Assembly: GCF_011075055.1 (NCBI RefSeq)
Contig: NC_058154.1
Span: 13,151,024-13,215,023, forward strand
Origin: Mangifera indica
Lineage: Eukaryota > Streptophyta > Magnoliopsida > Sapindales > Anacardiaceae
DNA length: 64,000 nt
Reading direction: 5' to 3'
Below are positions 39,008 to 48,770 of the stretch, piece after piece (the first letter of the stretch is position 1; the number at the start of each line of letters is the position of its first letter). Under the pieces are notes generated by a model that was not told where the DNA came from, did no database searches, and saw only the letters and a list, made by a program, of their open reading frames with translations. A program made the position numbers and the translations under genes.

Positions 39008-39835
39008 CAAAAATTTTGTAACACCCTCATATTTTTATAATATTTCATTTAACCCCCTATAATTATTTAACAATTTTGTAACATCCTCATATGTTATCTT
39101 GTATTAAAATATATCTCTCTAGTCTTAACATTTCATTTAAAACGTTTTTACAATATTTAATATCAAAATACCTCTTATATATTTTTTAATATTTCATTTA
39201 ACCCATATAATTATCTAATATTTTATTTAACACCCTTGTATAATATCTTGTATCAAAATATATCTATCTATTTTTAATATTTCATTAAAAACGTTCTTAC
39301 AATGTTTAATATCAAAATCCCCTTATATTTTCTTAATATTTTATTTAACCCCCTATAATTATCTAACAATTTGTTTAACAACCTTGTATGTTACCTTGTA
39401 TCAAAATGTATCTATCTATTCTTAACATTTCATTTAAAACGTTCTTACAATGTTTAATATCAAAATAACACCCATATTTTTTATAATTTCATTTAGCCCC
39501 TCATACTTATCTAATATTTTTTTAATACCCTCGTATGTTTCATATTATCAAAATACATTTATTCATTCTAAACATGTTATTTAAATCCATCATATATTAT
39601 GTAATATCAAAATACCTTCATGTTTTTCTTAACATTTCATTTAACCCCTTATAATTATCTAATATTTCATTTAACACATTTTTATATTGTCTTGTATCAA
39701 AATATACTTATCTATTCTTAACATGTTACTTAAATCCTTTATATATTGTATAATATCAAAATACCCCTCATATTTTTCTAACATTCATTTAACCTCTATA
39801 TTATTATCTAATATTCAAGTATCCCCTTTACATGA
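39008..39835. repeat. Minisatellite, period about 148 bp, five or more copies
   Basis: The landmark TTTAATATCAAAAT recurs at 39156, 39305 and 39453, and in diverged form near 39600 and 39749, i.e. every 146-149 bp. Between landmarks are repeated TTTCATTTAACCCC, TATAATTATCTAA and CTTGTATCAAAATATATCT-like segments. AT-rich, noncoding. Confidence 0.85.
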
Positions 39836-39958
39836 CATATAAATTAGATTTAACAAATAAAATCAAGTTTTTAGGTTAAGATTCGTATAAATACATTTTT
39901 TTCATGAATAACTTTTTTTCGATTTAAATTCAGAAATACGACATTCTTCTGTTTGAAC

Positions 39959-40278
39959 TAGGGTTGGACTCAAGCTGAGCCAGCTCGAGCTCAAGCTCGG
40001 CTCGGTTCGAGCCTGAAACGAGCCGGGCTATGCTCGGCTCGATCGAGCTAGAGCCGAGCTCGAGCTGGCTCGATAGATTTTTTAAAAATTTTTTTTATAC
40101 AAAATGACGTTGTTTTGATCAATATATATTAAAAACGATATCGTTTTGATAGTGAAAAACGAACCGAACCGAGCCGAGCCGAGTTGAGCTCGAATAGAAC
40201 TCGAGTCGCCCATAAATAAATCGAGCCGAGCCCGAGCTAGCTGCGAGTCGAGCTTGGCTCGACTCGAATCCAACCCTA
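39959..40278. mobile_element. hAT-like MITE
   Basis: A 320-bp element begins TAGGGTTGGA and ends with the exact complement TCCAACCCTA. The flanking octamers GTTTGAAC (39951-39958) and GTTTAAAC (40279-40286) match at 7 of 8 positions, as expected for an hAT target-site duplication. The arms are GC-rich with many GAGCTCG/GAGCCGAG repeats and pair over a long distance; the centre has AAAACGATATCGTTTTGAT. It has no coding capacity. Confidence 0.82.
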
Positions 40279-40370
40279 GTTTAAACGAACCTGTACTAAT
40301 TGATATTGAGTAAAAATGAAAATGAGAGCGAATGTTTGAGTGATATGAGAAGTGTGTGTAATAAGAATAA

Positions 40371-40509
40371 GTGAGAATGTTTATATAGATGTGGTGAAGG
40401 ATAATTTTGGTATTTAAAAAGAAAATAAGAGATTTTTGCTTAAGAATAGGAAAATTTGGTATTTTTGTTAAGAATAGGAAAATTAAGCATTTTTGCTTAA
40501 TAAAGGGGT
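40371..40509. repeat. ~140-bp direct repeat, right copy
   Basis: Partner of 38864-39005, in the same orientation and about 1.5 kb away. The enclosed DNA might be an old miniature retroelement, but no primer-binding site or polypurine tract was recognised. Confidence 0.75.
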
Positions 40510-41559
40510 AAAAATGGCATTTAATATAATTTCCTTTGTTTTTTAATACTTCTTTAATTCCTCTCTCATCTTTCTTTCCACTTCTTTTTAACTTTAACAT
40601 TCATCTACAATTTTCGCTTTATCTTCATCTTTTTGAGGCCTCCTCCATTTACTGTGCTTTATTTTCTACCCCAGTTTTGTTTTCTTCCATCCATATTTCC
40701 AACACTCGTTAGCTCATCTTCCCTTGGTGATGATATTAGTCTCCACTGTGACTGTTTTTTGATGACTCACTTTTTCAATAGTCATCAATCTCATCTAGAT
40801 TTCAAATTTTCCTTCACCAGATCTAATGCTTTGATACTATTTGTTAGGGTTTTTAACAATTTATTTAACAAAAATAAAACAAACTAACAAACTAACTAAA
40901 ATGTAAACTATTGCATAGAATATTTTGATGGCTTTCACTAATTGGAAGATTACAAGATAATCCGGACAGTTTAAGAAGTTCGGGGTCTCCCATTTTTCAA
41001 TTATTCGAGGTACCAAAGACCTTCCATAAATAGCCAAAAATGGTTGTCCAAAAAAATAGATACCCTAATATTTTTTTCTCCTCCACATTTGAAACCTAGG
41101 TACCATTTTTATAATAAAAACTACCTTATAGATTGAGGACAAGTGTCCCCATCATAACAATTTGAAACCTAATTACAAGTTTTTCTATAATAAAACCTAG
41201 CCTATGGAATGTGGTCAAATGTTACAATTTTAACATTGTCAAACCAAAATAAGTGCACACTGGCCAACAAGAATTTCAAGCTTCTGAGAATGATGCATTT
41301 AACAAATGATTTCCTATTTAGAAATAGATATATCACTATGTTAGACTTACATCAAAGATCATAGATTGTACAACTGAAAGAGCCACCCACCAAGAGTAAT
41401 ATATGTACTACCTAATTCAAAATCTTCTATGCATAACAACAAAATAGTAGATATTTTGTAATAAAAGTTTGGCAGAGTAAGAAATAACTATTTCTATAAC
41501 TAATTTTGAACTCCAACTCCTCCAAACATACATGTATTAAAGGGCCTGAAATGTAAATC

Positions 41560-41810
41560 AAGCAATCTAATAATTAGGGGATTTTTTTTTCTTTTACAGA
41601 GGGCAGTTTTAGATGAAGCCTGCTGCTCCTTTGCAAAACAACAAACAAGTTGAAACAAAAGAATCAGAGTTTTCAACTGAACTGAAAGAAAATGATTTAA
41701 AATCAAATTAAGAACAAAAAAAAGAGAAAGAGGAAATTACAATAAATAAGTCTTCAAGATCCATCAAGAAAGATTGTATTTAGGATTTGCTGCTATAATT
41801 CTTGTTTATT
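41560..41810. repeat. Duplicated copy of the tomosyn-pseudogene flank (partner 52165-52405)
   Basis: Both copies run in the same order: TCTAATAAT, GATGAAGCC, CCTTTGCAAAACAACA, AACAAAAGAATCAGAGTTTT, ATCAAATTAAGAACAAAAAA, GAGGAAATTACAATAAATAA, TTCAAGATCCATCA and AGGATTTGCT. The similarity is high with small gaps. At 41810 this copy is joined to block A. Confidence 0.8.
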
Positions 41811-43900
41811 GCCATGTTCTGACCAAATCATTACAACGGTACCTGAGCTTATAGCCAGACGTGCCATAAATGTCGAACATTCCAGATAAGAAACTCATAT
41901 CAACCACAGCAACCTGAAATCAAAGTAACAGTTCAAAAATCTACCTGAACAAAAAACAGAAACTGGCAACTCAATTACTTATAACAGCAAGAACTTGTAA
42001 AATTAACAAGTGCTAAGAAAATGCACACATGATCACACTCAAATCCCATAGCAGGTTTAGCTCCGCTTTTTGCAAGCTGCAAGGCTCGAACAAGAGAATT
42101 GATAATAGAAAAAACAGCTTTACAGTGAGTTCCTTTCCCTTCTGGCAATATGTGGACTGTGACAGAAGCTAAACGATGTTACCCCAAGAGAAAACGACAT
42201 CCCGAAAAGAAGTATATCATTAAAACTTTAATAATGACGACGAGATGAAATAATATTTTTCTGCAGTAAATTGAACACACAAAAGCTTTCAAACCGTATT
42301 AAACAAAAGGGTGAAGTACAATTTATTCACAATCAGTTGAACAGAATTTGACAAAATCAGATAGAATATTTGCAAAGGAGAAAGCCTTTCAAGGCTAGTG
42401 TTAATTAAAACAACAATCTGCACATGCCATAATTTATCACAAATCCAGACAGTTTGAGGATCTTGGGACCTCGCATTTTTTAGCCGTTCGAGGCGCCGAA
42501 GGCTTATCACAATCAGCCAAAGGTGGCCCGCTCACAAACAAACTAAAATGTAAACTATTTCATAGGTTTAGCTAATAGGAAGAACTAAAAATAAAATCCA
42601 GACAGTTTAAGTAGTCTAAGACCTCACATTTTTCGGCCGTTCAAGGTGCTGAAGACCTCTCACAATCAACCAAAGGTGGTTGCAACAGCAAAACCCTAAT
42701 AATAAAACCTAACCGATGGAATGAGAACAAACGTCCTAATCCTAATATAGTCAAGCCAAAATAAGTGCACATCGGCCAACAATAGTTTTGAGCCACTGAG
42801 AATGATGCATTCAACAAATAATACTCTTCTTCAGAAATAGATATATCACTAAAATAGACTTTACATTTAGGATCATAAGCTGTACAACAGAAAATGCCAC
42901 AAATAAAATCCAGACAGTTTAAGGAGTCTGGGACCTTATAATTTTCGGCCGTTTGAGGTGCCGAAGACCTCTAACAATCAGGCAAAGGTGGCCAACCCAC
43001 GAACAAATTAAAATGTAAACTATTTCATAGATTTCATTAATAGGAAGCGCTACAAATAAAAATCCAGACAGTTTGAGGAGTCTAGCAACCTCACATTTTT
43101 CGGTCATTTGAGGCGCCGATGACCTCTCACAATCACCAAAGGTGGCCTACCCTAATAATATTTTTCCTTTTCCATTTGAAACCTAAGTACCCATTTTATA
43201 AAAAAAACCTAGCCCATGAAATGAAGACAAGTGTCTAAATCCTAACATACACAAACCAAAATAAGTGCACACTGGCTGACAAGAATTTTGAGCTATTGAG
43301 AATGATGCATTCAACAAATAATATTTTTGGTCAAAAATAGATATATCAAGACAAACTTTACATTCAGGAACATAGATTGTACAACAGAAAAAAACCGCAA
43401 ATAAAATCTGAACAGTTTTAGGAGTCCGGGACCTCACACTTTTCGGCCGTTCGAGGCGTTGAAGACCTCTCACAATCATCCAAAGGTGGCATACCCAAAA
43501 ACAAACTAAAATATAAACTATTTCACAGATAAAATTAGCAAAGTTTGTGGCACATGAGACCCCACTTTTTTCAACCATTCGAGGCGTCGAAGACCTCTCA
43601 CGATCAACCAAAGGTGGCCTACGCACAATAGCAAAACCCCAATAATCTTTTTCATTTTCTATTTGGAACCTAAGTACCCTTTTCACGATAAAACCTAACT
43701 TATGGAATGAGGACGAGCATCCTAATACCAATATAGCCAAACCAAAATATGTGCACACCAGCTAACAAGAGTTTTGAGCTACTGAGAATGATACATTCAA
43801 CAAATAATACTCTTGTACAAAAATAGAAATTTCACTAAGACAGACTTTACATTTAGGATCATAAACTATACAACAAAAAAACCACGAATAAAATCTAAAT
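41810..43900. repeat. Segmental duplication block A of tomosyn exons plus repeat array
   Basis: It matches block B (46080 onward) at a constant offset of 4270 bp with very few differences over its first ~1.5 kb. Read on the minus strand it carries two degenerate tomosyn exons: one coding EGKGTHCKAVFSIINSLVRA (near 42050-42180) and one coding VAVVDMSFLSGMFDIYGT (near 41850-41915). From ~42425 to 43880 it is an array of the ~490-bp higher-order unit. Confidence 0.88.
42425..43880. repeat. Higher-order tandem repeat array, period ~490 bp
   Basis: A GC-richer ~85-bp core (CCAGACAGTTT ... TTTTCGGCCGTTCGAGG ... CCAAAGGTGGCC) recurs near 42445, 42600, 42905, 43066, 43405 and, degenerate, near 43545. 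A longer spacer containing AAATAAGTGCACA(C/T) recurs at 42767, 43266 and 43752, giving a ~490-bp period with two cores each. A single diverged monomer lies at about 40865-41410. Confidence 0.85.
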
Positions 43901-43918
43901 AACAATAAATTCACCTAA

Positions 43919-44025
43919 CAATCTTTCCCCATTGGTCCCCTTAACTGCAGTACTACAAAAAATTTTTTGATCCGTGAAGTCCAAGTATGCATGGAGACAA
44001 AGACAAAAGAAAGTCAAATTTACTT
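43919..44025 (-). pseudogene. Duplicate of the last tomosyn-pseudogene exon
   Basis: On the minus strand it repeats the sequence at 44032-44180 (GTAAATTTGAC, CTTTGTCTCCATGCATA, TTGGACTTCA, GATCAAAAAA, CAATGGGGAAAGATTGTTAG), starting just after it. The copy has diverged and carries no useful frame. Confidence 0.7.
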
Positions 44026-45987
44026 TCCTTCCTATGTCCTCGCCCTGGCCTTTGTATCATCAGGTTCACCTAACAATCTTTCCCCATTGATTCCTTTATC
44101 TGCAATACCACCAGAACTTTTTTGATCTTTGAAGTCCAAATATGCATGGAGACAGAGAAAAAGAATGTCAAATTTACCTTTCTTCATATAAGCTACTTTA
44201 TGACATGAAGTGGCTGCCACAGATCCTGTTTCATCCATTACAATGTGACCTGTACCAAAATAAAACCACACAGTGAGCAATGAACCAAAAAAAAAAAGCA
44301 ATACTTTGGTGAGAGGTTGGACAGAACCTATATTACTTTCTCATCATCTGTTGCAGTAGGAGATGAATCTAGGAATGGGGGCTTCGAAGATATTCCCTCT
44401 AAATGAGTAAAACTGGACTTAGGAGCCACAGTAATATCCACAGTATGGCTACCTTTCCCTGCCTTAAAGCCTGTGACAATACCACCAAGAATCCCTGGTG
44501 CATTGCCCTGCAGTGACAAAGATAAGATATGTAGTCATAACTTCCAACAAAATAATAATTAAATAAAATGGATATGAATCCTTGAACCTGTTTTTTCTTC
44601 TGATTTGAAGAGACGACAAACCCAGCATCTGCAGCAGCATCAAGAACTTTATCATGAAGACAAGGCAAAGACTCCAGAATCCTACAACAATTATAGTCGT
44701 TACAAATTTGTTCCTAAACCAGATAAACTTTTGCGCTAAATTTTATACTCCTATCACACTTCACAGCATGCAAAACAGACAGCGAGCGTACCTGACATCA
44801 TTTTCAGCACGTAACAGATGGACGAAAGCCACTTCATATTCATTTGCCTATTTAACCTCAATAACAAACATATCACAAAGTGAGCCATAACTAATAGAAA
44901 ACATGCAGATTCAAAAGGGTTCTAGACTCAAAATTTAATTTTAGAGATGTAAGGTGATCAAAGTATTGTTGAAAAGGGTTCTAGACTCAATATTTAATTT
45001 CAGAGATGTAAGGTGATCAAAGCATTGTCGAACAAATCTTGCTAAGTTAGAACATCAATCCATAGTGTTTAAAAACTAGGCTTTCACAATTTTTAAAAAA
45101 TTCCAAGAGAACAATACCAAAGTTATCTGCCCATTATTTGCACTAATTGTCTTATCCATGTTTGCCTTGAAACTCCACGCCAGAATTTACATTAAGGAAC
45201 TCTCTTTCACCAATTTTAAATCAAACGAAGATCTGAACAAAAACAGAAAATAATGATATGAATCATTTGATGGAAAATACAGCCAACTGAATGTGATATC
45301 ATGTTCATTAGGGGAGGAAACAAAATTTCTATTGCTAATTTTGGAATTCAAAATTAGAAATTTCCATCTAACTGATTACAACTACACTATTGAAAAAGAG
45401 AACTGGAAGCTTACAATCAAAACTTTTGAAAATATTTTTGTGCAAAGCAATCACAATAGGATGAGCTATAACATTTACCTGTTTCAACTACTCCATCCTG
45501 AAACAGTGACACCAGTCCACACAATTTTCCATCATTGCTAAAGGTTGTGGTGCAACGACATGATTTTGCGTGCTTCACTTTATGAATGCATTTTTTTTTT
45601 GTTTACCTATAGAAGCATAACACGCCAGAATGCAAACATAAGTCTAATATTTATTTGAAATTAAAATAAAAAAGGTAATAGAAGCACCTGAATTGTGCAT
45701 TATTTGGAGTACAAGGGCAGCGAATCTTCAGAACAAACCAACAGTAGGGCCTCTGATGGTACTTCTCTAGAACATTCAATTTCTAGAGAGGAGAGATGTT
45801 GAGCCTCAGGAGAATTAGTTTCAACTGAAGTAGCGTTAGGCACTGGATCGGGTTTTGGGCTGTTATTCTTGATAGATTGCATTGGTCGCCTTTCCATGGT
45901 CACATTCAACAAAAATTTTAAAATTTTATAATTCAGAGATACGATGAAATAAATAACTTTTTAAAAATTCCCCAGATGAAAATTGCA

Positions 45988-46079
45988 CATACCAATTATG
46001 TACATAGAAATTGTAACTGCTTCTTTCTCCAAGTTCAATAGACAGGAATGATTTGGGCTTTTCACAAAACTGTGTTTAT
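45988..46079. repeat. ~90-bp direct repeat flanking block B, left copy
   Basis: ATTATGTACATAGAAATTGT ... GAATGATTTGGGCTTTTCAC ... CTGTGTTTAT recurs with a few substitutions at ~48112-48195, so block B lies between two copies. Confidence 0.75.
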
Positions 46080-48110
46080 TGCCCTGTTCTGACCAAATCA
46101 TTACAACGGTACCTGAGCTTATAGCCAGACGTGCCATAAATGTTGAACATTCCAGATAAGAAACTCATATCAACCACAGCAACCTGAAATCAAAGTAACA
46201 GTTCAAAAATCTACCTGAACAAAAAAACAGAAACTGGCAACTCAATTACTTATAACAGCAAGAACTTGTAAAATTAACAAGTGCTAAGAAAATGCACACA
46301 TGATCACACTCAAATCCCACAGCAGGTTTAGCTCCGCTTTTTGCAAGCTGCAAGGCTCGAACAAGAGAATTGATAATAGAAAAAACAGCTTTACAGTGAG
46401 TTCCTTTCCCTTCTGGCAATATGTGGACTGTGACAGAAGCTAAACGATGTTACCCCAAGAGAAAACGACATCCCGAAAAGAAGTATATCATTAAAACTTT
46501 AATAATGACGACGAGATGAAATAATATTTTTCTGCAGTAAATTGAACACACAAAAGCTTTCAAACCGTATTAAACAAAAGGGTGAAGTACAATTTATTCA
46601 CAATCAGTTGAACAGAATTTGACAAAATCAGATAGAATATTTGCAAAGGAGAAAGCCTTTCAAGGCTAGTATTAATTAAAACAACAATCTGCACATGCCA
46701 TAATTTATCACAAATCCAGACAGTTTGAGAAGCCTGGGACCTCGCATTTTTCAGCCGTTCGAGGTGCCAAAGGCTTATCACAATCAGCCAAAGGTGGCCC
46801 ACCCACAAACAAACTAAAATGTAAACTATTTCATAGGTTTATCTAATAAGAAGAACAACAAATAAAATCCGGACAGTTTAAGGAGTTCGAGACCTCACAT
46901 TTTTCGGCCGTTCGAGGCGCCGAAGACCTCTCATAGTCAACCAAAGGTGGTTGCAACAACAAAACCCTAATAATAAAACCTAACCGATGGAATGAGAACA
47001 AGCGTCCTAATCCTAATATAGTCAAGCCAAAATAAGTGTACACCGGCAAACAAGAGTTTTGAGCCACTAAGAATGATGCATTCAACAAATAATACTCTTC
47101 TTCAGAAATAGATATATCACTAAAACAAACTTTACATTTATGATCATAGGCTGTACAACAGAAAATGCCACAAATAAAATCTGGACAGTTTAAGGAGTCT
47201 GGGACTTTACATTTTTCGGCCGTTTGAGGTGCCGAAAACCTTTAACAATCAAGCAAAGGTGGCCAACCCACGAATATACTAAAATGTAAACTACTACATA
47301 GATATCATTAATAGGAAGCACTACAAATAAAATCCAGACAGTTTGAGGAGTCCAACAACCTCACATTTTTTCGGTCATTTGAGGAGCCGATGACCTCTCA
47401 CAATTACTAAAGGTGGCCTACCCTGATAATATTTTTCCTTTTCCATTTGAAACCTAAGTACCCATTTTATAAAAAAAACCTAGCCTATGAAATGAAGACA
47501 AGTGTCTAAATCCTAACATACACAAACCAAAATAAGTGCACACTGGTCAACAAGAATTTTGAGCTATTGAGAATGATGCATTCAACAAATAATATCTTTG
47601 GTAAAAAATAGCTATATCAAGACAAATTTTACATTTAGGATCATAGACTGCATAACAGAAAAAGCCATAATAAAATCCGTACAGTTTTAGGAGTCCGGGA
47701 CCTCACACTTTTCGGCTGTTCGAGGCACCGAAGACCTCTCACAATCATCCAAAGGTGGCCTACCCAAAAACAAACTAAAATGTAAACTATTTCACAGATA
47801 AAATCAACAAAGTTTGAGGTGCATGAGACCTCACTTTTTTCAACCGTTCGAGGCGTCGAAGACCTCTCACGATCAACCAAAGGTAAACTACTTCATAGAT
47901 TTCATTAATAGGAAGCACTACAAATAAAATCCAGACAGTTTGGAGAGTCCAGCAACCTCACATTTTTTGGTCATTTGAGGCGCCGATGACCTCTCACAAT
48001 CACCAAATGTGGCCTACCCTAATAATATTTTTCCTTTTCTATTTGAAACCTAAGTACCCATTTTATAAAAAAAACCTAGCCTATGAAATGAAGAGAAGTG
48101 TCTAAATCCT
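46080..48110. repeat. Segmental duplication block B, with repeat array
   Basis: Nearly identical to block A at +4270 bp (for example GACCAAATCATTACAACGG at 41821 and 46091). Array cores lie near 46715, 46863, 47170, 47330, 47668, 47805 and 47925. B departs from A after ~47880, where an extra core and spacer are present, as expected from unequal exchange. The same two tomosyn exons are carried on the minus strand. Confidence 0.88.
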
Positions 48111-48189
48111 ATTATGTACGTAGAAATTGTAGTTGCTTCTTTCTTCAAGTTCAATGGAGAGGAATGATTTGGGCTTTTCACAAAGCTGT

Positions 48190-48770
48190 GTTTATCGCAC
48201 ATACCTATTATGTGCCATCAATGTCGAGCATTCTAGATAAGAAACTCATATCAACCACAGCAACCTGAAATCCAAGCAACAGTTCAAAAATCTACCTGAA
48301 CTAAAAACAGATACTGGCCACTCAATTACTTAGAACAGCAAGAAAATGCAAAATTAGCAAGCACGAAGAAAATTCTCGCACAACCACATCCAAATCCCAC
48401 AGCAAGTTTATTTTCGCTTCTTGCAAACTGCAGGGCTCGAATAAGAGAATTGGCAACAGAAAAAAACAGCTTTACATTGAGTTCCTTTCCCTTCAGGCAA
48501 CATGTGGACTGTGAGAGAAGTTGGACAATGTTACTCCAAGAGAAAAAGACATTCTGAAAGTGTCTCAATAACTTTAATAATGACAACAAGATGAATAATA
48601 TTTTTCTTCAGTAAATTGAACACAGAACAGCTGTCAGACAAAAAGGACAAGTAGAATACATTCACAATCAGTTTAATGGAGTTTGACAAAATCAGATAGA
48701 ATAGTTGTCAAGGAGAAAGCCTTTCAAGGCTAGTATTAATTAAAACAACAATCTGCACATCCCAAACTCT
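48190..48770. repeat. Block C, diverged third copy of the tomosyn exon pair
   Basis: It aligns with the first ~600 bp of blocks A and B (GAAACTCATATCAACCACAG, TCTACCTGAAC, GGAGAAAGCCTTTCAAGGCT) but with many more differences. It lacks the repeat array and lies next to the upstream exons in correct order. It is therefore probably the original locus from which A and B derive. Confidence 0.8.

Larger units (their letters stand above)
37549..41559. other. Intergenic region with repeats; PP2C promoter at the left
   Basis: The first ~430 bp form the PP2C upstream region. At 37985 on the plus strand an ATG ACA AAG AAG is followed at once by GTTAGT, a possible four-codon first exon after a pyrimidine-rich leader, but no continuation was recognised. 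The remainder holds a hairpin (38826-38861), ~140-bp direct repeats (38864-39005, 40371-40509), a minisatellite (39008-39835), a hAT-like MITE (39959-40278) and, from ~40865 to 41410, a single diverged copy of the unit that is amplified at 42.4-48 kb. Confidence 0.5.

Noticed and set aside
40633..40887. 84-codon plus-strand frame
   Set aside because: No family resemblance, T-rich composition, and it runs into repeat monomer sequence.
43183..43758. 191-codon minus-strand frame in block A
   Set aside because: It runs through tandem repeat units and spacers and changes frame between copies; no known domain.
41810..43900. Blocks A and B considered as independent functional genes
   Set aside because: Each holds only two degenerate exons without start, stop or correct continuation.
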